Positions 8,850 to 17,551 of a DNA stretch of 64,000 nt are shown one piece after another. The notes beneath the pieces are model-generated. The model was not told the origin of the DNA, did no database searches, and saw nothing but the letters and a program-made list of their open reading frames with translations. The first letter of the stretch is position 1, and each line of letters starts with the position of its first letter. Position numbers and translations under genes: made by a program. The DNA lies in assembly GCF_001528665.1 (NCBI RefSeq), contig NZ_BBYJ01000005.1, positions 1 through 64,000 of the forward strand, read 5' to 3'. The DNA is from Microtetraspora malaysiensis. GTDB taxonomy: Bacteria > Actinomycetota > Actinomycetes > Streptosporangiales > Streptosporangiaceae.

Positions 8850-9535
8850 GCCCCCAGATATCCGCAGGCCCGCGCCCGCTCCATCGCGGTCTCGAACGCG
8901 CCGGACGCGTCCAGCGGGCCGTCCACCAGGCCCGCGAAGCCGATCGCCACCCGCGCGCCGCCGATGGGGACCAGCGGCACCGTACGGCGGGCGCCGGGGT
9001 CGAACCGGATCGTGGAGCCCGCGGGGACGGCCAGCCGGCGGCCGTAGGCGGCGGCGCGGTCGAACCGCAGCAGCGGGTTGACCTCGAAGAAGTGGAAGTG
9101 CGAGGTCACGCTGATCGGGACGGTGGCGGTGTTGACGACCTCGATCTCGACGGTCTCCGCCGGCTCCTCGTCGTCGTCGGCCGGGGGTTCGGCGGCCAGG
9201 ACCGCGCCTGGGGCGTCGGAGCCGAGCGAGCCGCCGCCGAACGGGTCGGTGACGACGGCGAGCCGGGTGCCGTCGTCGAAGACGGCCTCGACCTGGATCT
9301 CGGTCACGATGTCGGGCACGCCGGGCAGCACGTCGTCCGGGCCGAGGACACCGCGGCCCGCCTCGATCGCGTCGGCCAGCCGCGCGCCCGCGCGGGCCGC
9401 CTCGCACACGGTGTCCGCGATGAGCGCGGTCGCCTCGGGCACGTTGAGCCGCACACCCCTGGCCCGCCGGGAACGGGCCAGCTCGGCCGCGGTGAACAGC
9501 AGCAGCCGGTCCCGCTCTGTGGGCGTCAGTCTCAC
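8846..9535 (-). CDS. ureAB: Fused urease gamma-beta subunit-like protein
   Basis: The 229-residue product joins a gamma-type domain (VRLTPTERDRLLLFTAAELA, GVRLNVPEATALIAD) to a beta-type domain (VNTATVPISVTSHFHFFEVN, then AAYGRRLAVPAGS and PGARRTVPLVPIGG). An acidic linker around DDDEEPAE separates them. The GTG start at 9535 is set by GGAGGAAG, 5 bases upstream. Fused gamma-beta subunits are known from some bacteria. It leads the operon ureAB-ureC-aguA and overlaps ureC by four bases. A LysR gene lies 120 bases upstream on the same strand and may regulate it. Confidence 0.88.
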   Translation of the reverse strand: MRLTPTERDRLLLFTAAELARSRRARGVRLNVPEATALIADTVCEAARAGARLADAIEAGRGVLGPDDVLPGVPDIVTEIQVEAVFDDGTRLAVVTDPFGGGSLGSDAPGAVLAAEPPADDDEEPAETVEIEVVNTATVPISVTSHFHFFEVNPLLRFDRAAAYGRRLAVPAGSTIRFDPGARRTVPLVPIGGARVAIGFAGLVDGPLDASGAFETAMERARACGYLGA

Positions 9536-9655
9536 GTCTTCCTCCGGATCGGACAGGGGGAGCGGCGCGGCCCTCACGAGGAGACCGGACAGCGGGCCGA
9601 TGGATTTTGAATCCTACTCAAGTTTTGTCGCCGAGCCCAGGTCCGGGACCCGTGG

Positions 9656-10591
9656 TCAGGGAGCCGTCGGCGCCGTCTCGCCGACGCGTGTACGGTCCGC
9701 CAGCTCCGCCCCCTTCGCGCGGATGAGAGCGCGCAGCGCGAGGAGCTGCGGTCGCCGGTCGTCCGACCGCCACTGCATCTCCAGGGGAAGCCTCGCCCGC
9801 TCCTGAAGGGGAACGGCGACGACGTCCCCGGACAGGTGTCCGGTCGTCGAGCCCGGCACGAGCGAGAACGCCCGCCCCTGCGACAGCAGGTAGAGGCGGG
9901 AGCCGACGATCCGGGGCGGGCTCATGAGCACGTGCGGCTCGAGCCCCCGATCGGCGCACATCGCCAGGATGAAGTCGTAGTACCTCGGATGCTGCTCCCT
10001 CGGCCACAGGAGCAGCGGCACGTCCTGGAGGTCGCGCAGGGCCACGGCGGGCCGCCCGGCGGCCGGATGCCCGCGGCTGATCGCGACGTAGACCGGTTCG
10101 TCGGCGATCGTCTCCGTGCGGAAGCCGGGCAGGTCGTCGAGGAAGCGTCCCAGGCCGATATCGGCCACCTCGGCGGCGAGCGTCGAGGAGACCGCGCCGG
10201 TCTCGACGGACATGTCGTCGATCTTCAGGGTGGGAAGCTCGGTCTCCGCCTGGCTGATGACGGCGGGAAGCAGCCGGTTCACCACGCTCGGCGACGCGAC
10301 GAGGCGGGCGGTGTTCATCCTCGAGTCCTCGTGGAGCAGGACCTTCCCGATGAGGGAGCCCGCCTGGTCGAGGAGCAGGCGGCCCTCGGACGCCATGACC
10401 CTGCCCGCCGGGGTCAGCGTGACCGTACGGCGGCTGCGGTCGAGGAGGGCGAGGCCGACGGCCCGTTCCAGGCGGGCGACCTCCTGGCTCACCGTCGGCT
10501 GCGAGATGTGCAGCCTGTCCGCGGCGCGGCCGAAATGGAGGCAGTCGGCGACGGCGAGGAAGACCTCGACCTGCCGGAGGGTGAACTTCAT
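9656..10591 (-). CDS. LysR-family transcriptional regulator
   Basis: This 311-residue protein has an N-terminal winged helix (MKFTLRQVEVFLAVADCLHF, HISQPTVSQEVARLE) and a periplasmic-binding-like effector domain from about residue 90. It is placed between psuG (divergent) and the urease-like operon (same strand, downstream), so it could control either. LysR proteins usually act on the divergent gene and on themselves. The 134-base psuG-lysR gap contains no obvious long palindrome. Confidence 0.93.
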   Translation of the reverse strand: MKFTLRQVEVFLAVADCLHFGRAADRLHISQPTVSQEVARLERAVGLALLDRSRRTVTLTPAGRVMASEGRLLLDQAGSLIGKVLLHEDSRMNTARLVASPSVVNRLLPAVISQAETELPTLKIDDMSVETGAVSSTLAAEVADIGLGRFLDDLPGFRTETIADEPVYVAISRGHPAAGRPAVALRDLQDVPLLLWPREQHPRYYDFILAMCADRGLEPHVLMSPPRIVGSRLYLLSQGRAFSLVPGSTTGHLSGDVVAVPLQERARLPLEMQWRSDDRRPQLLALRALIRAKGAELADRTRVGETAPTAP

Positions 10592-10725
10592 AGCGTGAAG
10601 CTATCGCAGACTGCGCTTTTCATTCTGGTTCTTGAGTGCACGCCTCTCTAGCCTGGGAAGCCCGTGCTCACGTGACGCTCCGTGGGCGGCTCGACGAAGG
10701 TCTGCTCCGAAGAAGGTCTGAACGT

Positions 10726-11640
10726 ATGTCACGTCTTGCGATCCACGTCTCCGACGACGTCACCCGCGCGCTGGAGGCCGGCGCGCCCGTCGTCGCCCTC
10801 GAATCCACGATCTTCACCCACGGCCTGCCGCGGCCCCGGAACCTGGCGGTCGCCCTGGAGGCGGAGGACCGGATCCGGGCCGAGGGCGCGGTCCCCGCGA
10901 CGATCGGCGTCTACGAGGGCGTCCCCACGGTCGGGCTGACCGCCGAACAGATCGCGACGCTGTCGGAGACCGACGACATCGACAAGGTGAGCCTGCGCGA
11001 CCTGCCGGTGGTCGCCGGGCTCGGACGGCACGGCGGCACGACCGTCGCGGCGACCGCGTACCTGGCGAACCGGGTCGGCGTTCGGGTCTTCGCGACCGGC
11101 GGGCTCGGCGGCGTCCACCGCGGGGCGTCCGAGACGTTCGACGAGTCGGCGGACCTGACCACGCTGGCCGTGACCCCCATCACGATCGTCAGCGCGGGCG
11201 TGAAGTCGATCCTCGACATCGGGGCGACCCTGGAGCGGTTCGAGACGCTGAACATCCCTGTCATCGGGTACGGGACCCGCCGCTACCCCGGCTTCTACGT
11301 CTCGGACTCCGGATACGAGCTGCACTATTCGGTGAACTCTCCCGAGGAGGCCGCAAAGATCATCTCCGCGCGGGACGAGCTGGGGCTGCGGCAGACGGTC
11401 CTGCTCGCCAACCCCGTCGACGAGTCGCGGCAGCTGCCGCCGGAAGTGCTCGACGACGTGCTGCGACGCGCCTGGGCGGAGGCCGACCGGCAGGGGATCG
11501 GCGGCAACGCCGCGACGCCGTTCCTGCTCGACTTCATCCAGCGGGACACGGGCGGGCGGAGCCTGGAGGTCAACGTGGACGTCTACCGCGGCAACGTCAC
11601 CCTCGCCGCCAAGGTCGCGGGGGCACTGTCCGCCGAGTAG
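10726..11640 (+). CDS. psuG: Pseudouridine-5'-phosphate glycosidase
   Basis: The 304-residue protein shows the PsuG/IndA family throughout: VVALESTIFTHGLPRPRNL, GAVPATIGVYEGVPTVGL, FATGGLGGVHRGA and the C-terminal IGGNAATPFLLDFI. The enzyme reversibly splits pseudouridine 5'-phosphate into uracil and ribose 5-phosphate. The ATG at 10726 follows GAAGAAGG and matches the family N terminus; longer ORF starts are rejected. The PfkB-type pseudouridine kinase often fused or adjacent to psuG is absent, so the phosphorylated substrate must come from a kinase elsewhere. Confidence 0.93.
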   Translation: MSRLAIHVSDDVTRALEAGAPVVALESTIFTHGLPRPRNLAVALEAEDRIRAEGAVPATIGVYEGVPTVGLTAEQIATLSETDDIDKVSLRDLPVVAGLGRHGGTTVAATAYLANRVGVRVFATGGLGGVHRGASETFDESADLTTLAVTPITIVSAGVKSILDIGATLERFETLNIPVIGYGTRRYPGFYVSDSGYELHYSVNSPEEAAKIISARDELGLRQTVLLANPVDESRQLPPEVLDDVLRRAWAEADRQGIGGNAATPFLLDFIQRDTGGRSLEVNVDVYRGNVTLAAKVAGALSAE

Positions 11641-11737
11641 CCGGGCGGACGGCGAGCGCCGTGCCACACCCGGTCCCAGGGTGGATCGGGTGGCGGCGAT
11701 TGGACCGGCGGCGGTGCGACAGGCCAGATTAGGTGCC

Positions 11738-12265
11738 ATGGACAGGGTGTTGATCTCCGGCATTTCCGGATCGGGGAAGACGACGTTGGCCGCGGCGCTG
11801 TCCGCGACGCTGGGGTTGCCCCGGTACGAGCTCGACGCCCTGCACCACGGACCGGGCTGGCGCAAGCGGCCGGAGTTCCGGTCCGACGTGGAGTCGTTCT
11901 CGGCGGGGCCGCGCTGGGTGACCGAGGACCAGTACCACAACGACCTGGGGGACCTGCTGTGGCAGCGGGCCGACACGGTCGTCTGGCTTGACCTGCCCCG
12001 TCTCACGGTGACGCGGCGCGTCGTGTGGCGCTCGATCGTCCGGGCCGTCACACGGCGCGAGCTGTGGAACGGCAACCGCGAGGGCTTCAGCGACTGGCTG
12101 GACCCCGGACATCCCATCCGCTGGTCCTGGTCCCAGTACGAACGCAGGAGACGCGAGACCGTCGAGCGCGTGGCCCGGCATCCCGATCTCACCCTCGTCC
12201 ACCTGCGCTCCAGCCGTGCCGTCCACCGGTGGAGGGCCGGGATCGCCTCGGGCTCCCGGCTCTGA
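11738..12265 (+). CDS. Small P-loop kinase/ATPase (adenylate-kinase-like, FlaR type)
   Basis: The 175-residue product begins MDRVLISGISGSGKTTLAAA, a Walker A motif at residues 8-15. It then has LPRYELDALHHGPGWRKRP, WVTEDQYHNDL and ADTVVWLDLPRLTV. This is the topology-modulation or adenylate-kinase-related family of small P-loop proteins whose substrate is generally unknown. The start is just before the P-loop, as usual for the family. It stands alone. Confidence 0.82.
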   Translation: MDRVLISGISGSGKTTLAAALSATLGLPRYELDALHHGPGWRKRPEFRSDVESFSAGPRWVTEDQYHNDLGDLLWQRADTVVWLDLPRLTVTRRVVWRSIVRAVTRRELWNGNREGFSDWLDPGHPIRWSWSQYERRRRETVERVARHPDLTLVHLRSSRAVHRWRAGIASGSRL

Positions 12266-12388
12266 GGCCGCCGGCCGGCCCGCCATCTGACCCGGCGGAT
12301 GGCATTCCGCCTTTCTGAAGCGCGACGAGGCTGCCGGGGCCGTCGCCGCGCTGTGGTTTTGTCGGAGGTGATCTCTAGCCTCTGCGGC

Positions 12389-12532
12389 ATGACGACTGCG
12401 ACGCAGGCGTGTTCCGACGTCTGTTCCCCCATATCTTCCGCCGGTGCCCTCCTCGGGCCGTCCCCGTATCGCGGGAGCGTGCTTCCGGGTTGCCACCCGC
12501 GCCTCTTCACGGCACAGGCGGAGACCGCATGA
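12389..12532 (+). CDS. 47-residue leader ORF coupled to the DUF6493 gene
   Basis: ATG 12389 opens a 48-codon frame (product MTTATQACSDVCSPISSAG...). Its TGA overlaps the ATG of the DUF6493 gene in an ATGA. A TAGCCT box (12376-12381) lies exactly 7 bases before the ATG, the arrangement of a leaderless actinobacterial transcript. The peptide has three Cys residues and no family I know. It may be only a device for coupled translation of the large gene; expression is not proven. Confidence 0.45.
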   Translation: MTTATQACSDVCSPISSAGALLGPSPYRGSVLPGCHPRLFTAQAETA

Positions 12533-15270
12533 ACGCCTGGGAGAGGGTGCGCAAGGTCATCGCCGACGGCGACGCCGTGCGGACGGCGGCCGAGGTGCTC
12601 GGCCTCGACGACGCGGGACGACGCGAGGTGGCCCGCGAGCTGCCCGGCCACATCGGCGCCGCCAGGCAGGAGGCCCATGAGCGACACGAGCGCCGCCAGG
12701 CCAAGGTGTCCCAGGCCGAGGAGCTGGCCATGAAGGAGTTCGTCCGCGCCGAGACGGCCCGGGGCGTCTCCGGCGACGAGGCGCACCGGAACTGGTGGAT
12801 GAGTGGGCGCCACAGCCGCCGCGCGTTCACGGTGGACTGGAGCGAGCGCGACCGCTGGATCGAGCCGATGCGGGTCGCCGGCGCGGGCACGCTCGGCGGC
12901 GCGGCGGCCGTCGCGACCTGGCTGTACCGGCGGGACTTCGCCCGCTGGGGGGCGGAGACCGAGCTGGGCCCGCTGCTCCAGGTCATCACGGCCCGCCCGG
13001 CGGAGTGGCAGGCCGACCTCGCCGTACGGCTGGCCCTGCGGCTGCGCGGCACCCGGGCACAGGCGAGGGACGACAGCGCGGAGCTGGCGCTGGAACTGCT
13101 GCGCCGCACCGGAGCGGTCCCACCCGACCACGATCCGCTCGTGGTCGCCTGGGTGTCCACCCCGCCCGACCTGGAGGGCGACCCGCTGGCCGAGCACCTG
13201 GTCCACCGCGTCTTCGAGGCCGAGGGCGTGGGCCGGGCGCTGCGCGACGAGCGGCTCGAAGCCCCCGAATGGGACCGGGACCGGCGCTCCTGGCTGCTCG
13301 CGCTCCGTGACCTGGCCGACGCGGGCCGGGTCGGCCGCGACCTGCTGGTCGACGGCTGCGTCCGGCGGTTCCTGCTCGGCGGCAACGCCGCCGACCTGCG
13401 CTTCTTCGTCCGGTTGCACGACCTGCTCGACCCCGCTCCCAGCCAGGAGCGTTCCCGTGACTACCTGCGGTTGCTGCCCGCCGCACCGGGGCCGGTGGCC
13501 GAGCTGGCCCTGAAGCAACTGCGCCGAGCCGGCGGCCTCAGTGGCGACGAGGTCAACGAGGCGGTGGAGGCGCTGTTGTTCCGCGCCGAGGGCAAGCTGG
13601 TACGCGCCGGGCTGACCCTGCTCGACCAGGCGGCCCGTGACGCCGGCGACGACCTCGACCATCTGGCGCCCGCGCTCGCGTCCGCGTTCCTGTGCGAGTC
13701 GTACGAGGCGCAGGAGCGGGCGGTACGGCTGGCCGCCAAGTACGCCGGGCGCTTCTCGCCGGTCGGCGCCGAGGCCGTTCGCGAGGCGGCGACCGTGCTG
13801 CCCGCGGACCTGGTGGCGCGGCTGGCCGAGGCGTACGGCGAAATGGACTCCGCGCCGGTGGAGGCCGACGACTTCCAGGCCGTTCCGCTTCCGTCGTTCC
13901 CGGCGCCCACCCGCAAGCCTCTCTCACCCACCCTCGACGACCTGGCCGGCATCCACAGGTATCTCGACGTTGGCGTCGCGTTCGAGCGCTGGCTCGACGC
14001 CTTCGTGCGCAATCCGGCGGCGAGGAAGGCGCCGCGCGGCAAGCGCGAACCGCAGGTCCGGGAGGAGCTGTACCGCCGGCGGCACTGGTCCCGGCCGGAG
14101 CAGTGGACCCATGCGCTGCTGTGCGAAGCCGCCGACCCCGGCGCGGAGCCACCCGACCCCGAGCCGGGCATGTCGCGAGACCGGTTGCCCGGCCCGGAGA
14201 CCCTCGCCCTGCCGCAGCGGGCCGTGCTCCTGCGCTGCGCCGAGATCCGCGCGGCCCTGAAGGCCGGGGAGCTCCCGCCATACCTGCTGGCCACCCCGAC
14301 CCTCACCTCGGGGCACATCGACCCCGCCGCGCTGGTCGCCCGCCTGGAGGGCTACGAGCGGGCGGGTGTGCGGGCGCTGCCCGCCGACCTGCAGCAGGCG
14401 CTGCTCCGCCTGCCGAGGGAGGCGGATCCCGACGTGATGGAGCGCGCCGGGAGGCTGACCTCGGAGGCGGGCGTCACGCTGGCCCGCTGGCTGAAGGAAC
14501 GGCCCGAGCCCGCGATGCGCGTCGACTGGTCCCACGCCGGCGGCGACTACACCCACGACCGGCAGTCGGGAGAGCAGAGCCCCAGACTGCGTCCCCGCAT
14601 CCGGCTGGAGCCGACGGGGATGGAGCTGGTCGACGCGCTCCTGGCCGACCCGCACTGCTGGAGCCGGGACGACAGCGCCGCCATGGCGTACTGGCGGCTC
14701 GTCCTGCCCTCCGACCGGGAGGCGGTGGCCATGTACCTCGTGCCCTCCCTGCTCCCCCTGCAGGAGCGGCCCGTCTACTTGCAGGAGCGCGTGACCGAGC
14801 TGTTCCACCAAGACGGACCCGTGGGTGAGGGCCTGGCGCTGCTGATCGCCTGCCTTTTGGCGGAGCACTTCTGGCACCACACGCCTGAGCGTGGCCAGGA
14901 GCTGCTGCTGCGCGCGGTCGCCGCCGGCTGCCTGCCCGCGGCGGAGTGCGGCAGGCAGCTCGGCCTCATCCTCCGGCGGGCCTCGGTCAAGCTGAGCCGG
15001 GTGACGGAGTCGCTGGACGCCTGCGCGAGAAAGGGCGCGCACCGGGAGGTCTGGGAGATCATGACCGGCCTGCTGCCCGTCTACCTGCCGGGGCCGGGCG
15101 AGCGCACGCACTCCGCCCACACCCAGGCGCTCACCTTCGCCGTCGAGGCCGCCCGCCGGGCGGACGCGCGCGGCCCGCTCCCGGTGATCTCCGAGATCGC
15201 CGCGCGCAAGGGGACGAGCGGATTCGTCCGTGCGGCCCGGCGCCTGCACGAGCGGCTCGTCGAAAGCTAG
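12529..15270 (+). CDS. DUF6493-family large repeat-like protein of unknown function
   Basis: The 913-residue, highly charged, mostly helical protein has no signal peptide or membrane span. HEAT-like helical repeats are suggested through the middle (for instance AELALKQLRRAGGL and AVRLAAKYAGRF), and conserved-looking motifs occur at WKERP-like and HWSRPEQWTHALL positions. I recognise it as resembling DUF6493 proteins of Streptomyces and relatives, in some genomes found beside AAA+ (MoxR) and von Willebrand-type genes; none is here. The ATG at 12529 follows GGAGA and overlaps the leader ORF stop. No enzymatic motif is visible. Family assignment is from memory. Confidence 0.72.
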   Translation: MNAWERVRKVIADGDAVRTAAEVLGLDDAGRREVARELPGHIGAARQEAHERHERRQAKVSQAEELAMKEFVRAETARGVSGDEAHRNWWMSGRHSRRAFTVDWSERDRWIEPMRVAGAGTLGGAAAVATWLYRRDFARWGAETELGPLLQVITARPAEWQADLAVRLALRLRGTRAQARDDSAELALELLRRTGAVPPDHDPLVVAWVSTPPDLEGDPLAEHLVHRVFEAEGVGRALRDERLEAPEWDRDRRSWLLALRDLADAGRVGRDLLVDGCVRRFLLGGNAADLRFFVRLHDLLDPAPSQERSRDYLRLLPAAPGPVAELALKQLRRAGGLSGDEVNEAVEALLFRAEGKLVRAGLTLLDQAARDAGDDLDHLAPALASAFLCESYEAQERAVRLAAKYAGRFSPVGAEAVREAATVLPADLVARLAEAYGEMDSAPVEADDFQAVPLPSFPAPTRKPLSPTLDDLAGIHRYLDVGVAFERWLDAFVRNPAARKAPRGKREPQVREELYRRRHWSRPEQWTHALLCEAADPGAEPPDPEPGMSRDRLPGPETLALPQRAVLLRCAEIRAALKAGELPPYLLATPTLTSGHIDPAALVARLEGYERAGVRALPADLQQALLRLPREADPDVMERAGRLTSEAGVTLARWLKERPEPAMRVDWSHAGGDYTHDRQSGEQSPRLRPRIRLEPTGMELVDALLADPHCWSRDDSAAMAYWRLVLPSDREAVAMYLVPSLLPLQERPVYLQERVTELFHQDGPVGEGLALLIACLLAEHFWHHTPERGQELLLRAVAAGCLPAAECGRQLGLILRRASVKLSRVTESLDACARKGAHREVWEIMTGLLPVYLPGPGERTHSAHTQALTFAVEAARRADARGPLPVISEIAARKGTSGFVRAARRLHERLVES

Positions 15271-15377
15271 GAAGCTAGAAAGCCGGAACGCCGTCCCGGT
15301 CGCTACTCCGCCCCGCCCCGGCCGATGATCTCGTCTCGGTGGGGGAAGGCGGTGAAGCAGCGGGGACGGCGTCGACG

Positions 15378-15419
15378 TTTTCACGGTGTCATTTTCACCG
15401 TGTCATTTTCACGGTGTCA
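15378..15419. repeat. Three tandem 14-bp repeats at a convergent gene end
   Basis: Units at 15378-15391, 15392-15405 and 15406-15419 read TTTTCAC[G/C]GTGTCA, differing by one base in the middle unit. The last unit includes the EamA stop codon. The repeats lie between the convergent DUF6493 and EamA genes. Confidence 0.8.
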
Positions 15420-16379
15420 TGCGGCGGTGCGCTGCTCGGACGCCGCGCGGACGCCGAGGCGGCGGCGCGTGGACGTGCGCGGGGGAAGCTGTCCCGCGAC
15501 GATCGAGGCCAGCGCCAGCGCGAACCCGAGAAGCTGGATCGGGCCGAGCGTCTGGCCGAGCAGGAGGGCGCCGAGAAGCGCGGCGACCATCGGGGAGATC
15601 AGGCCGAGGACCGCGACCGACGTGACGGGCAGCGCGGTCACGCCGCGGAACCACAGGACGTAGGCGAGCAGGCCGCCGACCAGCCCGAGCCAGAGGTAGC
15701 CGATCGCGGCGGTGCCGTCGATCGCGGGCGGCGGCCCTTCGACGAGGAACGTGACGGGCACCAGGAACAGGCCGCCGGCGGTGAGCTGCCATCCGGCGAA
15801 CGCCGTGGGGCTGACACCGGCGGGGCGTCCCCAGCGCTTGGTGAGCGTCACGCCCAACGCCATCACGACCGCGCCGGCGAGTCCGGCCCCGATCCCGACC
15901 GCGTCGAAGGCCGCGGCAGGGCCGATCACCACCAGGCCGACGCCCGCGACGCCGACCGCACCCCAGACGAAGCGGCGCGGGGACGGGCGCTCGTGGAGGA
16001 CCATCACGGCCAGGGCGGCGACGATGATCGGCTGAGCCGCCCCCAGCGTGGCGGCGACGCCGCCCGGCAGACGCTCCGCGGCCGTGAACAGGAACGGGAA
16101 GAACAGGCCGATGTTCAGCACACCGAGCGCCGCGGCCTTCCACCACCACGCCCCGCGCGGCAGCGTCCGGGTGAACGCGAGCGCGATCAGGCCCGCGGGG
16201 AGCGACCGCAGCAGCCCGGCGAACAGCGGATGCCCCGGGGGGAGGAACTCGGTGGTGATGATGTAGGTCGTGCCCCAGACCACGGGCGCGAGCGCCGTCG
16301 CCGCCGTACCGGCCAGGTTCCCGTACGAGCGACCTGTGGTGGTTCCCGTCGAGATGGTGTGTGTCGCCGTGTTTCTCAC
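15417..16379 (-). CDS. EamA/DMT-superfamily exporter
   Basis: The 320-residue, ten-span membrane protein has two EamA repeats: the first from APVVWGTTYIITTEFLPPGH, the second from about residue 170 (AGLAGAVVMALGVTLTKRW) to LGFALALASIVAGQL. The C terminus is basic. DMT exporters move metabolites or amino acids out; the substrate cannot be read from sequence. It starts with GTG 16379 and is divergent from a LysR gene, with a perfect palindrome between them, the usual layout of a LysR-controlled exporter. Confidence 0.9.
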   Translation of the reverse strand: MRNTATHTISTGTTTGRSYGNLAGTAATALAPVVWGTTYIITTEFLPPGHPLFAGLLRSLPAGLIALAFTRTLPRGAWWWKAAALGVLNIGLFFPFLFTAAERLPGGVAATLGAAQPIIVAALAVMVLHERPSPRRFVWGAVGVAGVGLVVIGPAAAFDAVGIGAGLAGAVVMALGVTLTKRWGRPAGVSPTAFAGWQLTAGGLFLVPVTFLVEGPPPAIDGTAAIGYLWLGLVGGLLAYVLWFRGVTALPVTSVAVLGLISPMVAALLGALLLGQTLGPIQLLGFALALASIVAGQLPPRTSTRRRLGVRAASEQRTAA

Positions 16380-16436
16380 GTCACTGAGTCTGGGCCTTGC
16401 GGCATCAATGAGTCCAACACATGTTTGTCACTTCAT

Positions 16437-16455
16437 CTATCGTGATCCACGATAG
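16437..16455. promoter_or_regulatory. Perfect 8-3-8 palindrome, likely LysR operator
   Basis: CTATCGTG (16437-16444), ATC, CACGATAG (16448-16455). It ends 4 bases before the LysR ATG and sits in the lysR-EamA divergent gap, so LysR bound there could repress itself and regulate the exporter. Confidence 0.6.
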
Positions 16456-16459
16456 ATCC

Positions 16460-17365
16460 ATGGAGCTCCAGCAGATCCGCTACGTCCTCGCGGTGGCCGA
16501 GACGAACAGCTTCACCCGCGCCGCCGAGCGGTGCCTGGTCGTCCAGTCCGCACTCAGCCACCAGATCGCCCGGCTGGAACGTGAACTCGGCGCGCGGCTC
16601 TTCGACCGCACCAGCCGCATGGTGCGGCTGACGCCGGCCGGTGAGGCGTTCCTCCCCGCCGCCCGCCAATGCCTGGACGCCGCGGAGCGCGCCGTGGCCG
16701 AGGTCGCCGCCGCTGCCGGGGAGGTACGCGGACGGCTCACCGTGGGGGTGATCCCCACCGTCGCCGCGATCGACGTCCCGGCCACGCTGGACGGCTTTCG
16801 CCGGAAATACCCGAACGTGCGCGTCGGCCTGCGCGTGGGCGCCAGCGAGGACCTCGTCGAACAGATCAAGGACGGGACCGTCGACGTGGCCTTCCTGGGC
16901 CTGCCGGCAACGGCCCGCCCGCAGGGCGTCCGCTCCCGCGAGCTCGCCCATGACTGGCTCGTCGCCGTGGTCGCACCGGGGCATCCGCTGGCGGGGGAGC
17001 CGCATGTCGATCTCCACCGGCTCTCGTCCGAGGTGTTCGTGGACTTCCCGGCCGGTACGGCGGGGCGGATCCAGTCCGACCAGGCCTTCGCGGCCGCGGG
17101 CCTCGGCCGCGAGGTCGCCTTCGAAGTGACCGCCGCGGATTTCATGGCCCAGCTCGTCCGGCAGGGGCTCGGCATCGCCATGCTGCCGTCCGCCTACACG
17201 CCGCAGCTCACCGGCGTGATCACCGTCCAGGTGTCCGACGCGCCGGCCCGCGTCGAGCACCTTGCGTGGAGCCGGTTCAGCCTCACACCCGCGGCGTCCG
17301 CGTTCCTCGCCGCCGTCGACGCCCCGGCCGAGCTGCTCGCGGAACGGCACAGCTCCGAGGAGTGA
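16460..17365 (+). CDS. LysR-family transcriptional regulator
   Basis: This 301-residue protein begins MELQQIRYVLAVAETNSFTR, with the winged-helix recognition region VVQSALSHQIARLERELG, followed by the effector-binding domain (LTVGVIPTVAAIDVP, GTVDVAFLGLP). It is divergent from an EamA exporter with an 80-base gap that holds a perfect palindrome close to its own start. The longer ORF start at 16421 would place that palindrome inside the gene and is less likely. Confidence 0.93.
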   Translation: MELQQIRYVLAVAETNSFTRAAERCLVVQSALSHQIARLERELGARLFDRTSRMVRLTPAGEAFLPAARQCLDAAERAVAEVAAAAGEVRGRLTVGVIPTVAAIDVPATLDGFRRKYPNVRVGLRVGASEDLVEQIKDGTVDVAFLGLPATARPQGVRSRELAHDWLVAVVAPGHPLAGEPHVDLHRLSSEVFVDFPAGTAGRIQSDQAFAAAGLGREVAFEVTAADFMAQLVRQGLGIAMLPSAYTPQLTGVITVQVSDAPARVEHLAWSRFSLTPAASAFLAAVDAPAELLAERHSSEE

Positions 17366-17551
17366 CAGGAGCGACCGGGGTGAGATCGGACCCCTGTCAC
17401 TCCGGCCGCTGTCACTCCGGCCGTGAACCGGCGGCTGACGGGCGCGCCGTCGTGCCGCGGCGGGATGACATCCCCCGGTCTGATCCGCCGATCGCCGAAC
17501 CAGCCCCCGGTCCGACGCGGCCGGAGCGCCGCTTCGGCGATCGTGATCGGC

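Noticed and set aside
10729..13662. 977-codon open frame on the minus strand
   Set aside because: It runs antisense through psuG, the P-loop kinase and the DUF6493 gene, has no family motifs and shows the mirror composition expected of high-GC shadow frames.
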